In this document: positions 28,757 to 35,699 of the stretch, piece after piece
Layout of the letters: each line of letters begins with the position of its first letter
How positions within the stretch are numbered: the stretch's first letter is position 1
Assembly: GCA_910585595.1 (NCBI GenBank)
Contig: CAJUET010000011.1
Location: 7,259 to 71,258 of the forward strand
Direction of reading: 5' to 3'
DNA length: 64,000 nt
From: an uncultured Christensenella sp.
Lineage (GTDB): Bacteria > Bacillota > Clostridia > Christensenellales > Borkfalkiaceae
Position numbers and translations under genes: made by a program
Notes under the pieces: model-generated
Database searches by the model: none
What the model saw: the letters and a program-made list of their open reading frames with translations, nothing else
Told to the model about the DNA's origin: nothing

Positions 28757-29068
28757 CTCCGAAAGCGCAATTCCCTCTTCGAGTCCGGATATCACGGAGG
28801 AAACCTTAAAATCGATCGCTTCCATCTTTTTATTCAATTCATTTTTAAGATCGTTTACATCTTCCCGCTTTTCGTTCTCACGACGCGCTTCCCGCCAGCG
28901 TTTCAGTTCCGAAACGCGATTCTGTTCGTTGAACGCGATCCTCACGACAAGCACGATCAACAAAATAAGGACGATCGCCGCATACACGATCAACGCAATC
29001 TTACTTGTAAGAACACCGCTTATTTTGCCAAATACCTCGGCAGCGGAGTTCAAAAGGCAATTCGTCAT
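27581..29068 (-). CDS. Membrane-anchored McrB-like AAA+ ATPase, copy 2
   Basis: A 495-aa protein with one N-terminal membrane helix (IALIVYAAIVLILLIVLVV, about residues 24-42) and a charged coiled-coil stretch (KRWREARRENEKREDVND). From about residue 105 onward (VTPMAGG) it is identical to copy 1, including Walker A GMSGTGKT, Walker B VTVLDE and GTANND. The unique part therefore only sets membrane anchoring and perhaps partner choice. Its start overlaps the stop of the pseudo-GH3 gene by 4 bp (ATGA). The two ATPases could form a mixed ring because their AAA+ modules are the same; this is inference. Confidence 0.9.
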   Translation of the reverse strand: MTNCLLNSAAEVFGKISGVLTSKIALIVYAAIVLILLIVLVVRIAFNEQNRVSELKRWREARRENEKREDVNDLKNELNKKMEAIDFKVSSVISGLEEGIALSEVTPMAGGDGKEKDEEEREEREEEQTEGPLEEGGSRFYMLTEIDKSYENYERPEYNENIGLRELCEEFRKFSAGELKLYYDIEDIRRFIGAMAVTKLIILQGMSGTGKTSLAYAFGEFLRNKTVVVPIQPMWKERTDLVGYYNEFTKKFNETTLLYKMYEANYNEEIYVTVLDEMNIARVEYYFAEFLSLLEIPNPDGRNLDVVADRREDDPKLLQKNGKLRLPTNMWFVGTANNDDSTFSISDKVYDRAMVLNLDKKATPFEAEGSSMKISSTHLTELMEKAQREYEISDRNVRRIKKLDEYMIKTFHITFGNRIMKQIRSYVPVLVGCGGTEEEALDDILSRKVFRKLESKNPVYVKQMAEGLCGYLDELFGEDKLPLCKETVRLIEQNV

Positions 29069-32000
29069 CTGTTACCACCTCTGCCGCGGTTTCCCCATTC
29101 GTCCGTCGGAAAATTTGTATAATTCCCGTAACCGTCGTTCTGATACACGTCACGATAGCTACCGTAACTTCCGTAACTACCGAATTCATCATCCGAAGCG
29201 CCGTAACCGTCGTTTCCGTAAGAATTTTCCTGATAAGCATTCTGACCGTAGTCATCCTGATATCCTTGACCGCCGTTGTAATCGCCGTTCTGATACGTAT
29301 CGTTCAGATTCTCGTAAGCGGACGCATCGTATGCGGGAATTTCGCTCCCATACCCGTTAAAATCGGTATTATCCGCCGCTCTTTCAAAAACTGTTTCTTC
29401 GGCGGCTTCTTCAATGTCCTCTCCTGCAAAGATAGATTCCAATGTCGGCACTTCTTCTTCGTAATCTTCTTCGTAGTCCGATTCAGAAGCCTGAGCCTCT
29501 TCAGCGGCACCTTCTTCCCGAACGGAATCGGAGAAATACTCCTCTTCTGCGGGACGTTCTTCACGCTCTTCAAAGACAACCTCCGAAGGATGCACCTCTT
29601 CAGCGGAAGTCTCGGCAAAAATAGATTCCACTGTCGGCACTTCTTCCGCCGCTTCTTCCTCGTAAACAGGTTCGGAGACTTCCTCTTTCTCGGAAAACGA
29701 TTCTTCGCCTTTAAAATCCGGCGTATAGAACGTGTTGCCCGCTTTTTCTTCCGCCTTCTGAGGACGTTCAGAAAGCAGTTTTTGCACCTTAACGAGTTCT
29801 TCGTCGGGGAAAAGCTTTTGCATATAATCGGAAAACACAGTAATTCCGTCCTCCTGTTCGTACAGGCGCGACGTCTTTAAAAACGGAACTATTTTAAAGC
29901 GCAACAGGGAAGTGAGCGCTTCGCTCTCCGCTGCGCCGCACGCCATTAAAACGGACGTAAATTTTTCCGCCATAAGGGTATTTTTATTTCCGAACCGAAG
30001 GCGTTCGTTAGCGTTGACGAAATCGAAGAGTTCGTCGATTTTGCGCCAATTCTTTTCGGAAAGGAAAAACTTTTCGCGAGCCTCGCGGACGAGTGCGCAC
30101 ATATTCGGATAGGAAATAGACTTCTCCGCTGTTTTTTCCTCTCCCGTAAACGCTTCGCGGCGAATAGATATGTCGATCTGAAACGACGCATTAAGCACAT
30201 TGCGCGGAAGCTCAGTTTCCATACCGTTTTCCTTGGCAAACAGAATCGCACAGAAATTTTGAGGGATCGTCAATTTAACGTCGTCATTGAAAACGATCTT
30301 GTGCTCTTCCGTGGGCGCGGCGGCAAAATCGATGATTTCCGCAAACCAATCGGGAAGATTCTTGGAGTCCACGTTGCCGATCACTGCAACGGCGTTTTTA
30401 TTGTGCCTGCGCGACGCATCGTTTAAGGCGTTCGTAAACAGCGAGAACATATTTCTGCCTGCGTTTTGCTGCCACAAAAGATCTTCTACCGTGTTCCAAC
30501 TGTCCTCCGCAACGGAAACTCCGAGTCCGCCGAAGTAGTTGTTGAGCGCAGTCATAAATTCGGGCAACAGTTCTTGATTTTTAGAAGTGACAAGAACGAG
30601 CCTCGAAGAAGCAATCGCCGCAAGCAATCTCCGCGCAGATCCCGCCCCGACGTTGATTCCCTGTTCCATAAAGAACTGGCGAAAAGACTGATAAGTTTTT
30701 TCAAAGGAATTCGATTCGGGATAGTCGCTCGGCTTATCGAGCGAAGGACGCGATACGGGTTTGGAAGCAGCAGTTTCTTTTTCCGACTTTTCTTCTTTTT
30801 TCTTTTCAGCGGCTTTTGCCTGTTCTGCTTTGCACACCTCTTCGTTCTTTTCCCGCTCCGCGCACTCTTTTTCCTCTTTAAACGCCTCAGCTTCCTGCTG
30901 TGCTTTTTGCGCCTTTATTTTTTCTTTTACGGGATCCGGATAGGTCAATTTTGCAATTTCCACAAATTCCCCGACTTGATCGAGCATATCGGTCAAAGTA
31001 TCGGTAACCGGCACATATGCTTTTTTCCGTTTCATGCAAACAAAGACGATAAAGAAGATCAACAGACCGTCCATGACGCCCGTAATCGAACCGGTAAGCG
31101 CATAGAAAATAACTGTCCTCTCCACGGGAATAAAACCAGCGAATAGGAGCATCGCCATAACCGCATTAAAGTAAATAAAAGACGACAAAATCAAAAAGAG
31201 CTTCATTCCGAAGGAGATACCTCTTTTTTCTTCCAGACCCCGCGATTCCGAGAATGCGACTTTCGCTCCGTTAGCAACGGTTTCGGAAATCGTATTCGTG
31301 AATTTGTCTCCGTCATCTGCGGCAATCCTCACTGTGCCCGTCAGCTTATCCAAAAGTACGCTCTCCGAGACAAACAAATTGTATTCGCCGCCCTGTGTAC
31401 GGTACTTCTTTTTCGCAGCGTCGTAATAGCGGAACGTGTTTTCTGTAAAGGGAATTCTTACGCGAACCGCGTCGCCCATCTTGATAAATTCCTTTTGGAA
31501 ACCCTTTAAACACTTATATGAATACAACGATCCGTCTTTTTGAATATAGAGTTGAACGATCGCAAAAGCATCGTAATTGCCCTTATTCTCTACAACAAGG
31601 GTCACGCCGCCTTCGTCGATTTCAAGATCGCGATAGGCAAAAGTCGTATATGTAAGACCGTATCCCAAGGGATATCCGCCGGAAGGCTCGGTCAGTTTTC
31701 CGCAAGGGCTGTATGCGCCCGTGATCAGATCGAATACCGCGCCTGCCGCCTCTTGTCCGCCGCGCCCCGTATAGAGCACCGCCTGACATCCGTTTGCAAA
31801 TTTCGTATCGATGCAACGATCCGCCGAAATTACGGCAACGACTTTCAAATTCCAGCCCAAAAGAGCCTTTACAAGCAGTCTTTGATTTTCGGGAAGTTCT
31901 TTCGTTTCGGGCTCCGCGGAAAGAAATACGATTGCGGCGTCCGCATCGGAGGCGAGCCGCGCCGCATTCGAAACGAGTTCTTCGTTCACTCCTTCGCCCT

Positions 32001-33108
32001 TACGATAGCCCGCGGCGTAACCCGTTACATTCAATTCTTCATATTCTTTTGCAACGTCGATAGGAAGCCGTTTTCTTGTAGGCTTACAGGAGAAATTTTC
32101 CTGTTGAAAATCAAAATTCTCCAAATACTCGCCGATCAGCGCAACTTTTGTTCCGCGCTTTAATGGAAGGAAGTTTTGGTTTTTCAAGAGCACAATGCTC
32201 TCTCTTGCCGCCTTTCTTGCAAGCAGACAACGCCCTTCCTCTTCCTGTTTTTCTTTTTTGAGTTCCAACGCAGATTTTTCCGCAATAAATTCAATTTGCG
32301 CATTCTTTCTCTTTTTCAGATAGTTGATTACTCGGTCGCACGCATTGTCAATAAGCCCCTCGTCGAAAATGTCCAAAATCTGCGCACGACGGTCGAGTTC
32401 TTTCATGCTGAGCCTGTTCTCTTTGTACTCGCCGAAAGCCACTCTATAATTTTTAATGCGTACGTCGATAAAATTCAAAAGATCGGTAAAAAAATCTTCT
32501 TTCAGATAAACAAATGCACAACCGACAAAAAAGTAACGCGCCGCCTCCTCGGGCGAAGAAGCAACGCCGTATACAAGTCCGTGGAACTCCTGATTCTTCA
32601 AATACAATTCCGCATCCTCAACGCGCTCCGCGATCAAAACATCGGGAGCACCCTCTTCGAGCAACGTATCGGTAAAGTTTTTACGGAGCAATTCTTCTCC
32701 GAAAGATGCAGCCACGACACGGTGCGCCGTAGGCTGTTTATCCCGAACGCCCTTGTTCTTTGCAGAGAGATACTGAGCGGAAAGAAAATGTGACGATGAC
32801 AGATTTACAGACTTTGGATCGTTGCAAGAAAAATAGCCGTCGTAGACGTCTTGCTTTTTTGCCTCTTCCCCCGCGCTTGCAAAAACCTTTTCGACAAGCT
32901 CCGTATTCCAGGACGAAGCAAGCGTGCGGTCAGAAGGAAACTGCGTTAACACGGCGTCAGCGTTCTCACGAAAAGGTCTCTCGCTGAAACGAATCACGGG
33001 AAACTCATAAACTCCCACAGGCGAGCTCTCGTAAAGACGCGCACTTGTAACAAGCTTTAATTTCTGCTCCAACAGCATTTTGTAAATCAAACGTTCATTG
33101 TCTAACAT
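29065..33108 (-). CDS. Pseudo-GH3 / transmembrane / degenerate AAA fusion with Tyr-Gly-rich tail
   Basis: A 1,347-aa first gene of the operon. Residues about 1-290 resemble the GH3 N-terminal domain, but the catalytic aspartate region (usually SDW) reads VYGVASS. Residues 290-470 match the GH3 C-terminal domain (AARESIVLLKN, LPLKRGTKVALIGEY) and 475-600 the fibronectin-like domain (YPLGYGLTYTTFAY). Two membrane helices follow at about 640-700, then a charged coiled coil. Residues about 800-1090 parallel the neighbouring AAA+ module without a P-loop (SSRLVLVTSKNQ replaces the Walker A). The tail has acidic repeats (PTVESIFAE, PTLESIFAG) and a Tyr/Gly/Asn-rich end. No signal peptide, so the GH3-like part is probably cytoplasmic. 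Likely a non-catalytic sensor or scaffold. Confidence 0.85.
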   Translation of the reverse strand: MLDNERLIYKMLLEQKLKLVTSARLYESSPVGVYEFPVIRFSERPFRENADAVLTQFPSDRTLASSWNTELVEKVFASAGEEAKKQDVYDGYFSCNDPKSVNLSSSHFLSAQYLSAKNKGVRDKQPTAHRVVAASFGEELLRKNFTDTLLEEGAPDVLIAERVEDAELYLKNQEFHGLVYGVASSPEEAARYFFVGCAFVYLKEDFFTDLLNFIDVRIKNYRVAFGEYKENRLSMKELDRRAQILDIFDEGLIDNACDRVINYLKKRKNAQIEFIAEKSALELKKEKQEEEGRCLLARKAARESIVLLKNQNFLPLKRGTKVALIGEYLENFDFQQENFSCKPTRKRLPIDVAKEYEELNVTGYAAGYRKGEGVNEELVSNAARLASDADAAIVFLSAEPETKELPENQRLLVKALLGWNLKVVAVISADRCIDTKFANGCQAVLYTGRGGQEAAGAVFDLITGAYSPCGKLTEPSGGYPLGYGLTYTTFAYRDLEIDEGGVTLVVENKGNYDAFAIVQLYIQKDGSLYSYKCLKGFQKEFIKMGDAVRVRIPFTENTFRYYDAAKKKYRTQGGEYNLFVSESVLLDKLTGTVRIAADDGDKFTNTISETVANGAKVAFSESRGLEEKRGISFGMKLFLILSSFIYFNAVMAMLLFAGFIPVERTVIFYALTGSITGVMDGLLIFFIVFVCMKRKKAYVPVTDTLTDMLDQVGEFVEIAKLTYPDPVKEKIKAQKAQQEAEAFKEEKECAEREKNEEVCKAEQAKAAEKKKEEKSEKETAASKPVSRPSLDKPSDYPESNSFEKTYQSFRQFFMEQGINVGAGSARRLLAAIASSRLVLVTSKNQELLPEFMTALNNYFGGLGVSVAEDSWNTVEDLLWQQNAGRNMFSLFTNALNDASRRHNKNAVAVIGNVDSKNLPDWFAEIIDFAAAPTEEHKIVFNDDVKLTIPQNFCAILFAKENGMETELPRNVLNASFQIDISIRREAFTGEEKTAEKSISYPNMCALVREAREKFFLSEKNWRKIDELFDFVNANERLRFGNKNTLMAEKFTSVLMACGAAESEALTSLLRFKIVPFLKTSRLYEQEDGITVFSDYMQKLFPDEELVKVQKLLSERPQKAEEKAGNTFYTPDFKGEESFSEKEEVSEPVYEEEAAEEVPTVESIFAETSAEEVHPSEVVFEEREERPAEEEYFSDSVREEGAAEEAQASESDYEEDYEEEVPTLESIFAGEDIEEAAEETVFERAADNTDFNGYGSEIPAYDASAYENLNDTYQNGDYNGGQGYQDDYGQNAYQENSYGNDGYGASDDEFGSYGSYGSYRDVYQNDGYGNYTNFPTDEWGNRGRGGNR

Positions 33109-33169
33109 GAACTATACCTCTCAAACTGCACATAACAAGCAAATTGAATATGCCTGCCAGTGTATTGTC

Positions 33170-33199
33170 ATTATAACTTCTATATGCCCTTTGTGTCAA
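33170..33199 (-). promoter_or_regulatory. Consensus sigma-A promoter of the MBG/AAA operon
   Basis: On the minus strand, a perfect TTGACA (33194-33199) and a perfect TATAAT (33170-33175) are separated by 18 bp. The leader to the ATG at 33108 is about 55 nt and contains the GAGAGG ribosome binding site. No other comparable promoter was seen before the operon terminator at 7.3 kb, and intergenic gaps inside are under 50 bp. Confidence 0.8.
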
Positions 33200-33360
33200 G
33201 AAAAAAGCATTTAATATCATAAAAAAATGCGATTGAAAAATTTATCTTTTTTATGTAAATTTTTACAGTCTTTTCTTCTGCTTTGGATGAGAATTCAACG
33301 ATTTTCCTTGCGCACGCTTATCTATATATACCAACATTTTTACGCTTCCAATTACAATAC

Positions 33361-33389
33361 AAAAAAATTCCGACTTTTATCGTCGGAAT
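33361..33389 (-). terminator. Terminator after sigE
   Basis: An 8-bp stem (33367-33374 with 33382-33389, ATTCCGAC/GTCGGAAT) with a 7-nt T-run on the minus strand. It lies 92 bp downstream of the sigE stop. The rest of 33200-33481 is AT-rich with no gene that I can support. Confidence 0.75.
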
Positions 33390-33481
33390 CACAGTGATTT
33401 TTTGCGGATTTTCAATTGAAAATTTTGTAAAAAGTTAATAAAAAATTTTAATAATAGTTAGAATTTTTATTCAATATATTA

Positions 33482-34192
33482 TTAAACCAATTTGGAGATT
33501 TCTTTCTTTAACCGATCGATGATTTTCTTTTCAAGACGGGATATATAACTCTGTGAAATACCCAATTTATCGGCAACATCCTTCTGTGTCATCTCCTCCC
33601 CTCCCCCTAATCCGAAGCGCATAAACATGATTTTGCGCTCTCTGTCGGGCAATTTTTTCAACGCTTCCGCAAGCAACTCCTTTTCCACTCCTGACTCGAT
33701 CCCACCGTAAACAGTATCGCTGTCCGTACCTAAAATGTCAGACAAAAGCAATTCGTTTCCCTCGAAATCGGTGTTCAACGGCTCGTCGAAGGAGATTTCA
33801 CTCTTAATTTTTACCGTCCTTCTCAGGTGCATTAAAATCTCGTTCTCGATGCAACGCGAAGCGTAGGTTGCAAGCTTGATATTTTTATCCGTGCGAAAGG
33901 AGTTGATCGCCTTAATAAGCCCGATCGTACCGATCGAAATAAGATCGTCGGAATCAACACCCGTATTTTCAAACTTACGAGAAATATATACGACAAGGCG
34001 CAAATTATGCTCTATAAGCTTTGCCTTGATCGCCTCGGTATCCTCCCCCGCTTCAAGCTTATTCAGCATTTCCGTTTCCTCTTCCGTAGAAAGCGGCAAC
34101 GGAAGCGCCTCACTTCCGCATAGATAGTTTACGACGTTCTCGCTTGCCCTTATTTTTTCGAGCCATTTCTTTAATCTGAGTAACAGTTTCAT
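33482..34192 (-). CDS. sigE: RNA polymerase sporulation sigma factor SigE
   Basis: About 236 aa from ATG at 34192, selected because it has GGAGGGAG upstream and gives MKLLLRLKKWLEK, matching known SigE length (239 aa) and processing region; the frame is open further upstream. Region 2 is conserved (NLRLVVYISRKFENTGV, DDLISIGTIGLIKAI, LATYASRCIENEILMHLR), followed by SFDEPLNTDFEGNELLLSD and the region 4 helix-turn-helix (TQKDVADKLGISQSYISRLE). SigE directs mother-cell transcription early in sporulation after cleavage by SpoIIGA, whose gene is directly upstream. The first about 25 residues are expected to be the inhibitory pro-sequence. The sporulation lifestyle of the organism follows from this pair. 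Confidence 0.95.
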   Translation of the reverse strand: MKLLLRLKKWLEKIRASENVVNYLCGSEALPLPLSTEEETEMLNKLEAGEDTEAIKAKLIEHNLRLVVYISRKFENTGVDSDDLISIGTIGLIKAINSFRTDKNIKLATYASRCIENEILMHLRRTVKIKSEISFDEPLNTDFEGNELLLSDILGTDSDTVYGGIESGVEKELLAEALKKLPDRERKIMFMRFGLGGGEEMTQKDVADKLGISQSYISRLEKKIIDRLKKEISKLV

Positions 34193-34991
34193 CTTCTCCC
34201 TCCAAGTTTGCCGTATGCAATATGAGATTGTACTCTTTTGATTGGATATTACCCACCGTAACGTAAACGCTTTTACGGCGGACTTTTTTTTGTGCAAGTG
34301 CAACTTCAAGATCGCACTCGAATACGGGCGCTTCGCGGCTGCCGCTCACCGTGTTTACCGTCATTCTTCCCGCTTCCCTCCCGTTCCCGTGAAAGAGCGC
34401 GAGCGCAGTTAAGGCAGAAATCACTGAGACGGGCTTATTTCGAAAAGTCAAAAGATTTCCACTATCAGAAAATCCCGTTACGCGAACTGTTTTATTTCCC
34501 GCTGTAAGCACACATGAAAAGAGATTTCGTTTGATTCGGCGGTATCGGTAAAAATAGCGAATCGCAAAAAAGGCAAATACCGCAAACACCCCTGCACAGC
34601 CAAGCACAAGCGCAACGGGCGCACGCTCCACTAAAAAACCGTTCCCTTCCGCATATTCCGTCCCGAAAAAAGAGTACGCCGCCACGAGCAAGCCGCCGAA
34701 TGCAAATGTCATTAAAAAAAACGCTGCGGCGGTAATCAGGTACGCCTTCCCCTTCGCTTTTCTTACCGCAACGAGAGAAATTATAACGCCGCCCGCAATT
34801 TTTATCAGATACGCTGCCCAAACGGGAACTGTAAAAAGCGGAAATACGACCGCCTCTGCTGCACCGATTCCCGCCGCAAAAAACAAATTGAGCGGATAAC
34901 ACCTAACTCGCGCACATTTTAAGGCAAGGAACAACAGAAGCCCGTCGAGTATGAAATTTTCCAAAAACGCATACTCCCAATAGACGACCAT
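34110..34991 (-). CDS. spoIIGA: Sporulation sigma-E processing peptidase SpoIIGA
   Basis: About 293 aa from ATG at 34991 (AAGGGA upstream; MVVYWEYAFLENFILDGLLL matches the family N-terminus). Five membrane helices occupy the first about 150 residues. The C-terminal aspartic-protease domain has the catalytic FSDSGN motif. SpoIIGA cuts pro-SigE at the septum after a forespore signal. Its 3' end overlaps the sigE start by 83 nt in another frame, giving the C-terminus a basic tail (KNKGKRERRKLSMRK). A more distal TTG start at 35075 is possible but less likely. Confidence 0.92.
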   Translation of the reverse strand: MVVYWEYAFLENFILDGLLLFLALKCARVRCYPLNLFFAAGIGAAEAVVFPLFTVPVWAAYLIKIAGGVIISLVAVRKAKGKAYLITAAAFFLMTFAFGGLLVAAYSFFGTEYAEGNGFLVERAPVALVLGCAGVFAVFAFFAIRYFYRYRRIKRNLFSCVLTAGNKTVRVTGFSDSGNLLTFRNKPVSVISALTALALFHGNGREAGRMTVNTVSGSREAPVFECDLEVALAQKKVRRKSVYVTVGNIQSKEYNLILHTANLEGEDETVTQIKEMARKNKGKRERRKLSMRK

Positions 34992-35154
34992 GATCCCTTC
35001 CGTGAAACTAATTATACGGGTTTTATCAGAGGAAAAACGAAGGAATTTTCGTCGTATTAAGTCGTAATCAGTCAATCCGCTATCCCATAGAGTTAGAGTT
35101 TATATACTTTTAACTTTATTTGTGTTGTCGGCATATAAGTCAAATTCGTTTCAT

Positions 35155-35187
35155 AGAATAAGTTTGTCCTGTAAAAATATCTGTCAA
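35155..35187 (-). promoter_or_regulatory. Possible Spo0A-dependent spoIIG-type promoter
   Basis: The minus strand has a perfect -35 TTGACA (35182-35187), and a -10-like TATTCT (35155-35160) 21 bp away. Over-long 21-22 bp spacing with a good -35 is the known feature of the Bacillus spoIIG promoter, which needs Spo0A~P. It is about 160 bp upstream of the chosen spoIIGA start. A TTTGTC half-box lies between the elements. Confidence 0.4.
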
Positions 35188-35251
35188 CAACTCACTTTTT
35201 CTGTGTTTTTTATATAAATAGATAACTTGAATTTACAAAGAATCAAAAGAG

Positions 35252-35356
35252 TTATCCACAATTTCGCCATTTTATTCCACAATTCGACAAAGTTTTCCAC
35301 ATTTTTTTGCCGAAATCAAAAAAAGTTATCCACACTTGCAAATTTTGTGTGGATAA
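35252..35356. promoter_or_regulatory. Cluster of DnaA boxes
   Basis: Three perfect TTATCCACA boxes (35252-35260 and 35326-35334 on plus; 35348-35356 on minus), one with a single mismatch (TTTTCCACA, 35293-35301) and a weaker TATTCCACA (35273-35281) lie within 105 bp. The flanking 35095-35250 is very AT-rich. It is between spoIIGA and tRNA-Arg. It could be a DnaA-titrating or checkpoint site, or less likely part of an origin. No dnaA, dnaN or rpmH gene is nearby. Confidence 0.65.
35283..35291 (-). promoter_or_regulatory. Putative Spo0A box inside the DnaA-box cluster
   Basis: The plus sequence TTCGACAAA is the reverse complement of TTTGTCGAA, a good match to the Spo0A box. It lies between DnaA boxes 2 and 3 and about 95 bp upstream of the proposed spoIIG -35. 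Confidence 0.45.
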
Positions 35357-35379
35357 CCGATTTTCCATGCAAAAAACCC

Positions 35380-35408
35380 TTGACAAACCGCTATAAAGTA
35401 AGTATAAT
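35380..35408 (+). promoter_or_regulatory. Consensus promoter for tRNA-Arg
   Basis: A perfect TTGACA (35380-35385), 17-bp spacer and perfect TATAAT (35403-35408), ending 16 bp before the mature tRNA 5' end. Confidence 0.85.
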
Positions 35409-35424
35409 AGTTAGGTATTCAGGC

Positions 35425-35501
35425 GCACCGTTAGCTAAGCTGGATATAGCGTCGGTCTACGGAACCGAAGGCCAGGAGTTCGAATCTCTTACGGTGCACC
35501 A
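35425..35501 (+). tRNA. tRNA-Arg (anticodon ACG)
   Basis: All four arms fold: acceptor GCACCGT/ACGGTGC (35425-35431 with 35491-35497), D stem GCTA/TAGC, anticodon stem TCGGT/ACCGA with loop CTACGGA (anticodon ACG, 35459-35461), and T stem AGGAG/CTCTT with loop TTCGAAT. Discriminator A at 35498 and CCA is encoded (35499-35501). ACG is deaminated to ICG by TadA and reads CGU/CGC/CGA. It has its own consensus promoter and a following hairpin. Confidence 0.96.
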
Positions 35502-35507
35502 GAATGT

Positions 35508-35565
35508 AACCAGTCGAACCTCTTTGTAACATCCAAAGAGTTTTGGCTGGTTCTTTCCTTATTTT
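35508..35565 (+). terminator. Terminator after tRNA-Arg
   Basis: A nearly continuous 20-bp stem (AACCAG...CTCTTTG with CAAAGAG...CTGGTT) and 7-nt loop, followed by TTCTTTCCTTATTTT. It starts 6 bp after the CCA end. Confidence 0.7.
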
Positions 35566-35601
35566 GATTGTTCAAAAATATTTTCTCGCCCCACCACAGT
35601 G

Positions 35602-35648
35602 TACCTATTCGAACTTTTTTGTGAACAGCAAAGAGTTTCGAGTAGGTA
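35602..35648. repeat. Second hairpin related to the tRNA terminator
   Basis: Another near-perfect 20-bp stem (TACCTATTCGAACT... with ...GAGTTTCGAGTAGGTA). The inner part (CGAAC-T-TTTTTG, loop, CAAAGAGTTT) is similar to the hairpin 95 bp upstream, so the two probably arose by duplication. It may be a second terminator or an att-type remnant downstream of the tRNA. Confidence 0.45.
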
Positions 35649-35663
35649 TATTGTTATAAAAGC

Positions 35664-35695
35664 AAAATCCCGTCTCCTCTCGAGACGGGGTTTTT
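35664..35695. terminator. Bidirectional terminator between tRNA and kinase gene
   Basis: CCCGTCTC (35669-35676) pairs with GAGACGGG (35682-35689). A T-run follows on plus and an ATTTT on minus. It ends 4 bp before the kinase stop codon. Confidence 0.75.
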
Positions 35696-35699
35696 ATTG

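Noticed and set aside
24269..29068. McrBC-type restriction system
   Set aside because: The ATPases carry membrane anchors, the partner protein shows no nuclease motif or DNA-recognition domain, and the operon context is surface proteins.
30466..31146. Hydrophobic plus-strand frame opposite the pseudo-GH3 gene
   Set aside because: Its apparent membrane segments are the antisense of a Lys/Glu-rich coiled coil; a shadow frame.
29065..33108. Active beta-glucosidase/N-acetylglucosaminidase
   Set aside because: The GH3 nucleophile region lacks the aspartate and there is no secretion signal; annotated as a pseudoenzyme fusion.
35100..35360. DnaA-box cluster with AT-rich flank as the chromosomal origin
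   Set aside because: No dnaA, dnaN, rpmH, rnpA or gyr genes are near, and gene direction is minus on both sides, without the divergence expected at oriC. Kept as a DnaA-box cluster only.
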